Of a stretch of 64,000 bases of DNA, positions 30,901 to 41,405 are shown piece after piece. The translations under genes and the position numbers were made by a program. This DNA is from Streblospio benedicti (taxonomy: Eukaryota; Annelida; Polychaeta; Spionida; Spionidae). The DNA lies in NCBI GenBank assembly GCA_019095985.1, contig CM032661.1:21504668-21568667 (forward strand). Direction: 5' to 3'. Position 1 is the stretch's first letter, and the number at the start of each line of letters is the position of its first letter. The notes under the pieces were generated by a model. It was not told where the DNA came from. It saw nothing but the letters and a program-made list of their open reading frames with translations, and did not search any database.

Positions 30901-33900
30901 TGACATCAGTATCATGTTAGTTTGGGATGCCTCTGGTTATGCACACACAATGCAAAGGCAATGCAAAAGATCTTATTGATATAGTTGTTACAACCATTGA
31001 CCAATTGCTAGTTAAATTTATCAAGCCAATCACCCTCCCTCTCCCTCCACACCTAGACTACTGGTGGATGGCAAGAAGCTGCGGCTCCTGCGCGCCGGCC
31101 ACAACCACCTGGTGTCTCTGCCCGGCGAGGTGGACACGCTCGCGCTAGAGGAGCTGCACATAGAGCACAACCTGCTCAGCCGCCTACCAAACACCCTGCT
31201 GGCCAGGGCTAACAAGTGAGTTCTCTGTCTAGGCACCCTGCTGGCCAGGCCTAACAAGTGAGTTCTCAGTCTAGGCACCCTGCTGGCCAGGGCTAACAAG
31301 TGAGTACTCAGCCTAAACACCATGCTGGCCAGGGCTAACAAGTGAGTACTCAGTCTGAACACCATGCTGGCCAGGGCTAACAAGTGAGTACTCAGTTCCA
31401 CTACCCTGCTCATCAAGCATATACTATGCCATCCAACAATCCAGATGCCCATGGGTTTTAACTTTGAAAAATTTCTTAATTTAGGGATGGGCACACGAAT
31501 CTATAGCATTTGAATTTCACTAAAAATACTGGAAGTAGTGCCAATTCTATTGAGTCACTCTCCCCATCAGACTGCGCGTGCTGAATGCGACAATGAACCG
31601 GCTGGCCATGCTGCCCGGGCTACACGAGAACACGGACCTTAACAAGGTGCAGGAGCTGTACCTCACCAGCAACGCGCTAGGAGACTCGTGCATGGAGGTG
31701 ATCGCTGGGTATCGCCGCCTCAAAGTGCTACACATTGCAGACAATGAGATACACAACCTCTATGATGCGTGAGTACTGCATTTTATATGGTAAACTCCGA
31801 TAGAGTTGGATAATAGAATTGTAGTTGTATTAGCATCATGGTTGTTCAACGGTAGTGATTCTGTCTACGATATTTGAGCATATGTAGATACATGTACTTG
31901 TCACTTGTATGTACTATGTACTGAAATATGCCAAAAAATGTTCAATACTCATTCGATATTCGTATTTTTGCCCATATCATGTATTGTAATGTTTGGTGAT
32001 GTCTGGATCTGAACCACTATGTTATCCGGAGCCCCATTTATGCAGATGCCTGATCAATGTCAGAATGCGTCCGGAAAAACGAACCTGTACTGTATGGTAT
32101 GAAAAGCACGCCGATGACCCGCTGTGCATGTAAAGCCATCATAGCAGATAACAAAGAATTGCAAGTAAAGAATCCTCCGATGTCAATGATTTGCAACTAG
32201 TCTTAGATAAATGTATTTAAATTTATGTTGTAGAGACATGAAGAAGCTGGAGTTCCTGCAGGAGCTGAACATCTCCACCAATCAGCTGCGCGCGCTGCCC
32301 GCCGCCCTCGGCCACCTCAACAAGCTCGTCATCCTGCGCGCCCACTCCAACGTGCTGCAGAGTCTGCCGGACTTCAAACGCGCCAAGTCACTCAGGGTAC
32401 CTTCATTGATTGGATTGCTTGTATTTACGTTTATAGCATTGCTTTTATAACATTATGTGTACTTCTCGGATTTTTGAATGCTTTATAGATCATGGCTTAT
32501 GGTATTTAATGTTAATGATGTGCCTAAAATGACCACTAATGTTTTTACAAGAATTGGAAGATATAGGTATATATAATAGATGTCTAATGGTTCATGTAAT
32601 GTTGAATTATCATGTCTTTTTAGGGGATGGTTTACATTACCCAGGAATTTTCTCATGTACATGTACCGTATATGTATTTTTACGTGAAATAGTGACAATA
32701 TGATTCTGGTTGCTAAATGGAATCTGTATTTACTTTTAGGTGCTGGATGTTGGTCATAATCAGCTGCTGAATGTCTCGGTCACCAACCTGATGGCGTCGC
32801 AGATCAACCTGCTTGACATGTCGCTCAACACCGATCTAAAGGTCGACCCCAGAGAGTTCAGGACAATCAAGTAAAATGACCATTTATAAAAAAGCAAATT
32901 ACATTTTTTTTGAAGTTAAGCTAATGTATTAGAACAAATTATTAACGGTAGTTCCTTGTGTAGCATACCAGTAAAAGCATACCATCTACTTGTGTTTTTA
33001 GACACAAGAAGGCCATCTGCCTGGTCGATCTGACCGGTCAGAACCGGCTCTTGCCAGGACTGGTTCAACGGCGCCAGCACCGGACCAGCAGCCGGCAGCG
33101 CACCAGCCAGCACCGCAGCAGCGGGGGCCCCCAGGAGACAGACTACGAAACAGACCCCAGTGCAGCATGGAAGGTCGGCTTCTCTGAGACAGCGGGCATG
33201 AGGAACAAGTGAGTGCTAGCATGCGTTATTCATGTTTTTGATTCAGTTATTTTGGTCACGACTGGTAAAATTGATGCAGAACTTTCTGTTTTCTTTTGTA
33301 TGTTATGAGCTGATAGGGAGTATTCTTGTGTTTCATGACGAACTGTTTATTGTAAAGCAAAAACCAATGAAATAGAAAATGGGGAATGATTGACTAGTGA
33401 GTCTGCATATCATGATGTTTTTACTGGAATTGAAAGGATGAATTAGTAGGATTCTCACATCAGCCTGAAGTTTTATGTATTTGTGATGCATGATCACAAA
33501 TCAGGCTAGTATATCAGTCCTTCATGCTACAACAACATAAACCAGAAATAACATCATGTGTTCTCGTGTATTTCTCAATGATTAATTCTTTTTAGATTGT
33601 GTATTGCAACTCTGAAGATTCTCAAATTCCGTAATGAAAATGAGGCTCTATTTGGAATGTTTGATGGTGGCCATAATGATGAAGTACCCAAGATACTGCT
33701 GGATTCAGTACCACAGATACTACAGGAAGAATTGTCACACTCTAGCACTCAAGACCAGTACATCAAATATGCCATGCTCACTGCACACAGGTATTGAAAC
33801 TCATACAATGATATTGCATTGTTTTGAATGTAGCATCTTTTACAAAATTATGACCTAGCTAGCCCTTTAAAGTTTTTTGAGTGGGAGCTAGATGATTGAA

Positions 33901-36900
33901 CTATCAAAGGACGATAATCATATGAGAGCTAATGAGTAAACAGCTAGTGAAAGGCATCAAAATGTTTGCCACAAGCAATGATCATGATTACACTGTGCGT
34001 TTTTGCTGTGAAGAATTGTTTGAAATTTTAATTGTCCAATGTCAATATACTGATGACATTTGTAGGAAGCTGAAGTCTGTGGGTCAGCACAAAGGCGGGT
34101 CAGCGCTACTGTGCCACATCTGCCGGCGCCATCGGGACTCCTCCGCTAATGTCAACGGCAGCAGTGGCAGGTGGGGGTCATGTTCAGAGAGACAATTATA
34201 AAATACAACTTGAACTATATTTTACTATGCCCTTCTAGCTTAACAGTTCTGAATATATTTACTTCAATACATAAATTATCAAAATCAGCTTTAATTTGAA
34301 TTTTGTGACAGCTAGAATTTTTTGAGAATTTTCATAACAATGCTAGGGTAATCAATGCCAGATCTGTCCTAACTACTTGGAATCTAGGGTATTCTTAGGG
34401 ATCAACTGAACCTGGACTGGGACTCCAAAATGTATAATCATATTACTACCAACAATGAGTAGTCTTCACCTAGTAAAACAATTAATATTCCTTAGGCCAC
34501 CACAAACAATACTCCTCCACAAAGCAACTACTAACAAAAGTCTTAAACTGGAGCTGGACTCTAATATGCTATACCTCCGATTTCATGCATAAGAATATAC
34601 ATAGTGTATACTTCAATTTAGACCAGCTCTATAAAGAGACCACCTACAATAAGACAATTTTCTCAAATGACACACCCATAAAGAGATACGCATGAGCCTT
34701 CACACATAGACAACCTCTACTGAGACCATGTGTGGCCAGTCCCATAATTAGTCGGTCTTATATAAGAGGTTCTATTGTACACAACATAATATCTGTTATC
34801 CATTGGCAGCAATATCAAGGAGTACCGGTTGAACCTGGCTAACGTGGGTGACATTGAGATGGTGCTGTGCCGGCGCGGAGAGGCTGTGCTCCTCACGCGC
34901 AACTTCACCACGTGGGAGCAGCCGGACGAGTGTGAGCGCGTGTACCGCTCAGACGGCATCATCACCGAGGTGAGCAAGTGAGCTGCTCATAAGTGCTGAT
35001 GAGTGTGGACTCACCGAGTTAATCTGTAACATTAAAGATTAAAGTGCGGTAAAACGTTGATATCTCAGTATTGTTATGCTCGAATTTTCTGTTATTCACG
35101 TGATGCTCTGAATATTACAGGACAGCAAGGTGAACGGAACCACCGTGAACACACGTCTGCTGGGCGTGACATATCTCTACCCACACGTGACCCCTGACCC
35201 CTACAGCACGGAGCTGTCGGTGGGAGAGGACGACGAGTTCATCATCATCGGCAACCGAGGGCTGTGGGGCTTCGTGCAGTACGACGAGGCTGTAGAGGAG
35301 GTGAGGGTTCTATTTATGTGGAGTTTTGATAGTTTGAATATGGTACCAAATTTGGGCATTTTATTTCAGACTTACATGGAGAGGACAGCCAGATGATTAG
35401 TTATATTATGCAATATTTGGTGCTTTATGGTCATGTGTCCGAGTTACAGTGTTGTCTTTGTGATATTTTCCTAATTTAAATCTGTGTAGTATTGTGTTAA
35501 ATATCATTGTTTTGTGATTTGTTTTCGTGTAATAGACCCATGCATATTTTGCATAGATTAAGAATCTCAATGAAATACGATCCTACCATGTACATTAAAC
35601 CATCAGATTTCCTTGTTTCCATCGTCTACCCATACAGTATGGCCATACCCACCAACAATATCTTATTCAAATCTGACAATCGTACACAATCAAACCATCA
35701 ATATAAATTGCAGCACATCCAAAATGAAACAGAAGACTACAAGTATTCATTCTTCCCAAGAACAATTCCTCAGTGGAATCCGCTCCCAGGTGAGGCTGTC
35801 ATGCTACCTACCCCATTGCAGGGTCCATACACCATGACATGGACCTGCCAGTCCATAACTAGTGTGATGTCACTTCCGAGTGATATCCAAGCTGGAGTTT
35901 GCGGAAAAATGTACAGATACAGATACAATTGTTCTTCAGATCTACGAGATTGGGAACCCAGTGGTGGCAGCCAAGAAGCTGCAAGACCTTGCACAGGGCT
36001 ACGGCTCCAAGGAGAACATTGGGGTGCTCGTGGTGCGCTTCAACACGGACCAGGGGCCTTCACTAGCACGACTCAGGCAGCACAAGTAAGCTGAATACAT
36101 GCTGTATTCGTTCTATAAGAGCACAGTGCGCTTACAAAAAACAAATTTTGAGCAAAAACAAATGTCGTATGTTAGTAATAAGCACACATTGACAATTTTT
36201 CTACTACTGATTAGGCAAACTTTGCTAGCTGGCATCAAACAGCACGCTAAGTGAGCTACAAACTAGTTCTCCTATTTATTATGACTCAAAGGTACTTGGC
36301 TTACACTGCACAAGAGAGTAATTAATATGATGCTTTTTATAAATGAACTTATAAGTGAAAATAAATATTACAATGATATATTAACAGAACAAATGTTTCT
36401 AAGGATCTCATCATACTATTGACACAACTGTTCATGGATGCATATGAAGACTCATGAAAAGCCTCTGTAGATTTCACTCTTAAACAGCTCGTGCATGTTT
36501 CCAATCAAATTTGATGAGCTTTGTTGACGGGCCTGATGCACAGATTGTTTCATCTGTTTATATGATTGACCCAATTTTTAAAATGCTCAAAATCTATTAA
36601 ACCCTTCACATATTTCAGGTCAATGTCCATAGATGACGTGGAGGCAGCTGCGCAATATGAGGCTGAGCGGCGCAAACGTCTCGCCGCGCAGAAACTGAAG
36701 CTCGAGGCTAGCAGCCAGCCTCCATCAGCGTCAGCACCAGCGCCAGTCAAAACGAGAATGTTCCGGTCAGAGCAGCGCCGGCCGCAGATGGAGCAGATCG
36801 TTGAGCACAAAGGTAGGACCGGAGAAAGGAGGCGTTTTAAAAATAAGTACTGCAGTGTGCTGTATTAGTAGACCCTTGTAAGCTCGATATTACTTATCTC

Positions 36901-38718
36901 AAATTTTCTGTTATCTTGAGGTTAGTTTCATTTCACTGTAACTAAATTATAAGGATATCAGTTGGTTGTGTTGAATATTGGCTATTACAAGCATTTTACT
37001 GTTCTCCCTACAGCTTCGAGATAACGAATTTTTGGTTTACATAGTGAGATTAGTCTAAGTTGAAACAGCAAATTAGTTGCTGATGTGGGCAAAGGAACCA
37101 TGACGAATGGAGGAGTGCACACAGAGGTGTTAAGAATAACCATAAATCACCAAAATTAATACATTCTCATAGGTACCACAGCCTCTATGTGATGTAGCAA
37201 CTAAGGATCATTATGTATATCAATTTAATGCAATAGCATTACATGGCCTCCCTCTCTCCCCACAGATTCTGTGGAGGGTTTGACAAGTGGTGAGGAGTCA
37301 ATGGACGTGGACAGTTCCCCGGGCCCGGGACGCGCTGTCTCCTCCGCTGTGGACAGCTCATCTCCCGCTGTGGACAGTTCCTCAGCTAGTGGTGTTGAGG
37401 GCGCAGCATCACCAGATGCATTTGTCAGCCAAGAGATTAACATTGAGGGCTCACCTGCACTGAGGGCAAAACGCTCACCACGGTAAGACATTTTTTGTTT
37501 AGGACATGCTTTTTTGTTTACAAGGATCTATTTTATTTATATTATAAATCATGGCTATATTTTCAATCTTACTATCGGTAGTTATATTACAATTATATTA
37601 TGGTGTAATATAAAATGAATTGTGTATAATATTTTATGTTACATTCTCATGTTTCATATTACCTCAAGTGGAGTTTATTGGCAACAAAATAAAATTGTCT
37701 TTTGATATTGTTTCCTATGTTCATTTTATATGCCTACATGTATAAGATTTTTCCTGGTTTCAAAACTATAGTATGAGAATTGCAGGTCTATTATTTAAAA
37801 AAAAGTGTTGACATATTCATGTTTATACCTTTTATCAGCAAAGTCTAATTATGATTAACATTAGAATGCCAAAGGTGTCAAGATGCCATCAGTATCAATA
37901 TAAATTTCATATTTTATTAATCTTGTTCTTGATTTTGTTATTGCAGCTCTCCAATGAAAACTCCACATCAGGGCGCGACATCTCGAGAAATTTCACCTGA
38001 CCTCAAGTCACCACTGCCGGACCTCCGACCTTTGCCCAAGCAGCGCTTCCGAAAAAAGAACGTGGCAACCGAATGGGAGGGAATACTGCAAAAACGGCTC
38101 ACGGAGGATGTCAAGTCAAAGGTAAGACTGAGTCACCTGTTAGGCCCACGTGTGAACCATGACAGAGAGAGGGACCTACCAGCTACACTTCTCCAGTCAA
38201 TCCCCTTTGATCATCTTGATCAGAAGCGGGAAACCTGAGCACAAAGTCATTACTGCTGATGAGCTATCATGTATTAAAAGTCCATTAAGGACATTTGTTT
38301 TGAACTATGTAGATTCATATGGTCATGGGTTTGAATCCCACCAAATACAATTTTATGTAGTCCTACCTGGTTTGGAGTTTTAGGTCTTATCAGTTATCAC
38401 TTAATTACATATAAAAGAATTCGAGTTTTGCTGCATGAGGGTTGGTGTAAAAAGAATTATCTGATGCCACATTCTTTTAATAACCAGAGAACAGATTTAT
38501 TTGNNNNNNNNNNNNNNNNNNNNNNNNNNNNNNNNNNNNNNNNNNNNNNNNNNNNNNNNNNNNNNNNNNNNNNNNNNNNNNNNNNNNNNNNNNNNNNNNN
38601 NNNTGACCACTTTCGCTCCCCTGGAGTGACTGCCAGTGCAGGCAATGTGAGGGAGTCAGGTGTGACCGATGGTGATGATGATGCAGAGGTCACCATTGTG
38701 GAGATTGCAAGGTTGTGA
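23361..38718 (+). CDS. PHLPP: PHLPP-family protein phosphatase (PH domain, LRR, PP2C), multi-exon
   Basis: This is the PH-domain leucine-rich-repeat phosphatase, which in animals dephosphorylates the hydrophobic motif of AKT and of PKC and S6K family kinases in the cytosol and at membranes. Exons with consistent phases: 23361-23613, 23842-23990, 24394-24575, 24852-24982, 25383-25517, 25998-26182, 26592-26785, 27317-27445, 27948-28101, 28611-28728, 29034-29216, 29765-29888, 30203-30298, 31057-31215, 31571-31768, 32234-32396, 32740-32870, 33002-33208, 33596-33790, 34066-34170, 34810-34969, 35121-35300, 35940-36085, 36619-36812, 37266-37482, 37947-38121, and a last exon ending 38718. All introns are GT-AG. 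The resolved exons give about 1,459 residues, between human PHLPP2 (about 1,320) and PHLPP1 (about 1,720). The start at 23,361 (A at -3) is a choice; an upstream coding exon joining at 23,350 is possible. A 100-N gap precedes the last exon and may hide sequence. Confidence 0.96.
25150..25318. repeat. pogo/Tigger-like MITE, family A, in PHLPP intron 4
   Basis: Contains 'gattttctgttatctcaagg', 'gtgctatctcgagcattata' and ends 'atgaatttctactg' followed by TA. The left end is decayed. Confidence 0.55.
25383..26182 (+). CDS. PHLPP: PHLPP exons 5-6: PH domain
   Basis: Residues about 239-345. The runs VDVKKGKVMSQWAKKLCVL and TFSKWYRKFKK match the start and the C-terminal tryptophan helix of the PHLPP pleckstrin-homology domain. 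The Lys-rich first strands (KKGK) are where phosphoinositide headgroups bind in many PH domains. The domain is split by one intron (25,518-25,997) that carries a family B repeat. Confidence 0.92.
25735..25972. repeat. MITE-like repeat, family B, in PHLPP intron 5
   Basis: Runs from about 'gtagaccttccaatc' to 'gggaggttctgctata'. The interior includes 'ctttataaagagaccattg' and a segment (25,805-25,880: 'ccagttctgtggcaatataa' ... 'agttttgctcagtgg') shared with 13,436-13,500. Confidence 0.55.
26592..32870 (+). CDS. PHLPP: PHLPP exons 7-17: leucine-rich-repeat domain
   Basis: Eleven exons encode about twenty LRRs (residues about 350-920). Typical repeats are LNLADNNLVTFPLSLC, LNLASNKLEEIPPDI, LDIRDNNISDLDL, LNVERNHLTALFI, LHIADNEIHNLYD and LNISTNQLRALPAAL. 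Order and spacing follow vertebrate PHLPP, including the DxSxN-type repeat rebuilt over the exon 12/13 junction. Exons are short (96-198 bases) and phases agree throughout. Exon 14 ends in a tandemly repeated 5' splice site (see the repeat entry at 31,192). Confidence 0.93.
26823..27000. repeat. MITE-like repeat, family B, in PHLPP intron 7
   Basis: Starts 'gtagaacgtctctagttaga' and contains 'ttattatggaggtgctctct' and 'ctatagaggtgttttgaatt'. Confidence 0.5.
27202..27262 (+). repeat. Direct repeat flanking PHLPP exon 8, left copy
   Basis: The left copy (containing 'gactgggcagccaggccac' and 'gtgaggaataattaa') and the right copy at 27,655-27,714 ('gactgggcagctaggccac', 'atgaggaataaatta') lie on either side of exon 8 (27,317-27,445) in the same orientation. 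Confidence 0.7.
27655..27714 (+). repeat. Direct repeat flanking PHLPP exon 8, right copy
   Basis: About 80% similar by eye to 27,202-27,262, in the same orientation. Confidence 0.7.
27755..27895. repeat. Degenerate (GATT)n / (GCTT)n microsatellite in PHLPP intron 8
   Basis: Tandem gattgatt units interspersed with gcttgctt units directly upstream of exon 9, so the repeat sits close to that exon's branch-point region. Confidence 0.85.
28118..28172. repeat. MITE-like repeat, family B fragment, in PHLPP intron 9
   Basis: Contains 'tattatggaggtggtctctt' and 'tatagaggtgttgttaatta' just after the exon 9 donor. Confidence 0.5.
29341..29642. mobile_element. 302-bp MITE with perfect 82-bp terminal inverted repeats (PHLPP intron 11)
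   Basis: Bases 29,341-29,422 and 29,561-29,642 are exact reverse complements over 82 bp as read by eye. The 138-bp interior is GC-richer and contains smaller inverted repeats (gtcacatgac ... gtcatgtgac). The outer ends read attTTAAag and ctTTAAat, so TTAA could be the duplicated target, but because the junction is itself palindromic the target duplication cannot be told from the terminus. It has no coding capacity. Perfect arms suggest a young insertion. Confidence 0.85.
31192..31401 (+). repeat. Five 42-bp tandem repeats duplicating the exon 14 5' splice site
   Basis: Units start at 31,192, 31,234, 31,276, 31,318 and 31,360, each exactly 42 bp. Each contains the end of PHLPP exon 14 (ctgctggccagg-ctaacaa) followed by the donor gtgagt; the donor GTs are at 31,216, 31,258, 31,300, 31,342 and 31,384. 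The first is the annotated donor. The first two units also end in tctag, a minimal acceptor. Reading through the first donor in frame meets a tga at once, so use of a distal donor would truncate the protein. Confidence 0.95.
33002..36085 (+). CDS. PHLPP: PHLPP exons 18-23: PP2C-type phosphatase domain
   Basis: Residues about 945-1,225. Landmarks in order are GFSETAGMRNKLCIATLK, FGMFDGGHND (metal-binding Asp 987), the GGSALLCHI strand, LNLANVGDIEMVLCRRGE, IITEDSKVNG, TRLLGVTYLYPHVTPDPY, FIIIGNRGLWGFVQ and YGSKENIGVLVVRF. Relative to human PHLPP2, the Glu of LWEHLS is Gly here (residue 1167) and the Asp of QDNVG is Glu (residue 1202), at exactly the same 35-residue spacing. The usual PHLPP replacement of the PP2C DG motif by GN is kept. 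The changed metal ligands are discussed in the findings. Confidence 0.94.
34618..34780. repeat. MITE-like repeat, family B, in PHLPP intron 20
   Basis: Contains 'gaccagctctataaagagac' and 'cccataaagagatacgc', and ends 'tataagaggttctattgta', close to the family terminus. It lies just upstream of the exon 21 acceptor. Confidence 0.55.
35580..35805 (+). mobile_element. LINE reverse-transcriptase C-terminal fragment in PHLPP intron 22
   Basis: The plus-strand frame encodes SDNRTQSNHQYKLQHI and YKYSFFPRTIPQWNPLP, the hallmark end of the ORF2 protein of CR1/Jockey-type LINEs (consensus-like YkySFFPRTIxxWNxLP). Only the last part of the protein is present, as expected for a 5'-truncated insertion. 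It ends about 135 bases upstream of the exon 23 acceptor. The open frame happens to run on across exon 23 in a different frame from PHLPP. It is in the same orientation as the host gene. Confidence 0.75.
36619..38718 (+). CDS. PHLPP: PHLPP exons 24-27: C-terminal tail, partly in an assembly gap
   Basis: The tail begins with a charged helix (EAERRKRLAAQKLKLEA), continues through a Ser/Asp-rich stretch with a short internal repeat (AVDSSSPAVDSSSASG), then a Pro/Arg/Lys-rich segment and a conserved-looking ATEWEGILQKRLTEDVKSK. The last exon emerges from the N gap already open and ends in TIVEIARL followed by tga at 38,716-38,718. Vertebrate PHLPPs end in a class I PDZ ligand (DTPL or DTAL); this C terminus is not a class I ligand. 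The frame after the gap is inferred from its being open to the stop. Confidence 0.8.
36868..37040. repeat. pogo/Tigger-like MITE, family A, in PHLPP intron 24
   Basis: Contains 'gctcgatattacttatctca', 'aattttctgttatcttgagg', 'caagcattttactgttctcc' and 'cttcgagataacgaattt', collinear with the 16,374 copy. The ends are diverged (tagtagacc). A further partial copy lies at about 35,045-35,100 in intron 21. Confidence 0.6.
38504..38603. other. Assembly gap (100 N)
   Basis: Exactly 100 N, a conventional placeholder for a gap of unknown size. It lies between PHLPP exon 26 and the terminal coding exon, so the acceptor of the last exon, and possibly more coding sequence, is missing. Confidence 0.99.
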
Positions 38719-41405
38719 TGAGTGACCAGTGAATGACCATTGAGTGACTGAAAGGCGACTGCATTTGGAAATTGACCAAGTGCCCACTTTCAGATGGTCA
38801 GCATCATTTGTGATATTTGTGATGTGAAAAATGTTTGCCTCATGATACTTATGGAGGCAAATGTTGTGATAATGAGATTTATTCCTTTCACTTTCGTAGT
38901 TCTTGGACAGCAACCTGTATTTCAGTATCAGACCTTCTGTTGGCTGAAGTTGCTGTCAGGGTTGGCTTGTACGTACTGGAAAACAATATGTTCATGTATT
39001 CCCAGGAAAATAAATGCCATTCCCGACATTCCCAATAAATATCTAGCATGTGCTCATAAACTGTTAACGTTATGTGTGTTGCCTATATTTGATGGGCTTT
39101 GACAGTACAATTTTTTCTAATATGCGTAATGCGTTGCTTGAAACAGTGCCTACCAGATGTAAATAAAAAAGGATAAAGTTAATATGTCAGACTGATGTTG
39201 GACGCAATGCTAAACATGTTTTGTAGCAAGCTTGAATGTGGGTTTGTGGACTGTTATTGTTATGGATGTTGAATGATCATGGTGTGACTTACTAATACTT
39301 AGAGCCCAATCACGTTTGTATGGCTATGTATTATAGATACGCAAACCTGATGTGATGTGAATGTACACCCTCTAAAAGAAGATAAGCCATGACAACATTT
39401 GAAATAACTGCTTGTATTTATAAGCATTTAGTTGCTGTAGTTAGATGTTTGAAATACGTTAGTGCATAAAATGTGCAGCTGACACATTAACAAGTTCTAA
39501 ATGTATTACATGTATATGTTATTGCAGAATTATTTCTTGACTAAGCCCACATTGTAGTTATTTACATGTTAAAATGTATCTCCCTTCTTATAATGTGCAA
39601 CTTCTGTGATATTAATAGATACAAGATCCCACCTTCCAAATACATTTATACCCCCACCTGCCAATCCTCATGTAATAAACATGTTGGCAAAATTATTGCA
39701 TATCTTGGTTGATATTTTTATTGTGAATGCTGTTTTTTGAGTGTAAGCTGACCTACAAATTCTTAAACTTGTAAATGTTTTGAATCTCAGAGGTGAATTT
39801 GTGTTTACACAGTAATATATCATTGTGAGCATAATCAAAGGTTTGAGTTTATAAATACATGCCTAATGTAGATGCTAATGTGATGATGATGCAAATATAC
39901 ATACATACTGTTCATATTGTGTTCGGAGTGTCATACATGTACAAACAAATTTGTACTAATAATTACAATTACACATTTAAAAAGTAGCTTAGAGGTTGGG
40001 ATATTAGAACAGCTTTTGAGAATGTGATTACTGTACCTTAATATATCCATTTATTTTTATACATATACAAATCTTTAATGCATGTTATCTATTTTGTTAT
40101 AAATTATATTTATTACCTGCTTGATTTTGTTGAGACTTACATGTATGACTGTAAAATGTTTGTCATGCTGGTGATATTAGTAGTTGTTTGTATAATATAA
40201 TTAACACTGGCCTATTGAGCCATGCGCACATGAGAACACATTAAAACGCACACAGTTGGATCTGCATAAATTGAATTTGTAGGGAAGTAATGAAAAATTC
40301 AAATTATGAGATGTTTCAAGTTATTGGAGTGATTAATTATGCAAATTAAAGCTATCAGAGTTTCAGATATAGAAGTTCTACTGCATATTGTAAATGCGGC
40401 ATGATCTGCTTAACATTGAACTGATGCAGCATAATGAACTGATCCCCTGCTTCAAAACTATGGAGTAATCTACAATTGTAAAGCAATTTTTCTCAATTAT
40501 TATTAACTCTTATATTAGAACGTGATGTGTGACAAGAGATTTCAAATTGAAGGCAGCATTCCAGGATCTGAACAATGCATTTATAATGAGTGGAATTGTA
40601 ATTTTTATTAGATGGTGTGTTTGATCTAACTCATAAAAGTTGCAATGTGGAAAGGTTTCTTTCAGCGTTTAGCGAGGTCATGCAGACATCCGTAATTGGA
40701 CTGCGGTCATCATGCATGGACAATCCGCTTTATGGTTGCTGTGGTCGCAGGGCAGATGCGGTCAAAATCTTGCGGTCATAGTGCAAATGAACTGTTTCGT
40801 AAGCAGATCACATTGAACATTGCTTACCATACTACGCTGATATGTCACTGGAGACAGGTGGTCAATATGCACAGGTTACTCCTACTTCTACAATTCAACT
40901 TCAACGAAAGTCAAATTTTATTCTCAATTATAATGCATGTAGATATGATTGTATTTGAAATAGATGTATTTGTTGTTGTTGAGGAAAATGTGTAGACCTA
41001 TTTTAAGGAAAAACAATTTACATCTACACTAGACTGACACTTGTGTTTGTGTTGAAACGTATTTGAAAAAGACTATCAGTCGAAGTGTGCATTCATTTTG
41101 TTATATGTACATGTTTATTCATTATTTAATGTTCCAGAACTATGCCTGCTCAATGACTTGTGATATAAATGCAAATAAAACAAAATGTAACACTAATTTC
41201 TTAATATTGTAGATCTATATATTGTCAATTGCTTACACTATACAGTTTCCATTAGACCATTCAAATGTTATTTGTAAAACCTGATTAAAAGTACCATCCA
41301 AAAATAAATTCTATCCTAGTAACGGGCCTACCCCATAAAATCAAATTGCATTAACTTAACGCATTTCATTTAACAAAAAAGCAACAACACATGTCAATAT
41401 TACAT
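38719..41405. other. PHLPP 3' UTR and intergenic spacer
   Basis: No coding frame was recognised. The start is PHLPP 3' UTR. Candidate poly(A) signals are at 39,009, 39,034 and 39,162. The region to about 40,200 has no recognisable repeat. From about 40,210 to 40,393 the sequence ends in 'tagaagttctactg', resembling the complement of the cagtagaac terminus of the DNA-transposon families. It is followed by AT-rich spacer up to the end of the convergent minus-strand gene. Confidence 0.5.
39034..39039 (+). terminator. Candidate poly(A) signal (aataaa) of PHLPP
   Basis: Canonical hexamer about 315 bases after the stop codon. It is preceded by another at 39,009-39,014 and followed about 30 bases later by a GT-rich stretch (tatgtgtgttg at about 39,070), the usual arrangement for cleavage in between. 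A second option at 39,162-39,167 overlaps a Pumilio-type element tgtaaata (39,158-39,165). Confidence 0.45.

Noticed and set aside
31030-31494. 154-codon minus-strand frame with an apparent protein repeat (STHLLALAS)
   Set aside because: It is the antisense of PHLPP exon 14 and the 42-bp tandem repeat; the periodicity is explained by the DNA repeat.
35507-36094. 195-codon plus-strand frame as a possible separate gene
   Set aside because: The first part is a LINE tail and the last part is PHLPP exon 23 read in the wrong frame.
38260-38360. Possible tRNA or SINE head (ggtttgaatccc at about 38,327)
   Set aside because: The B box is good but no A box lies at the right distance and no tail was found.
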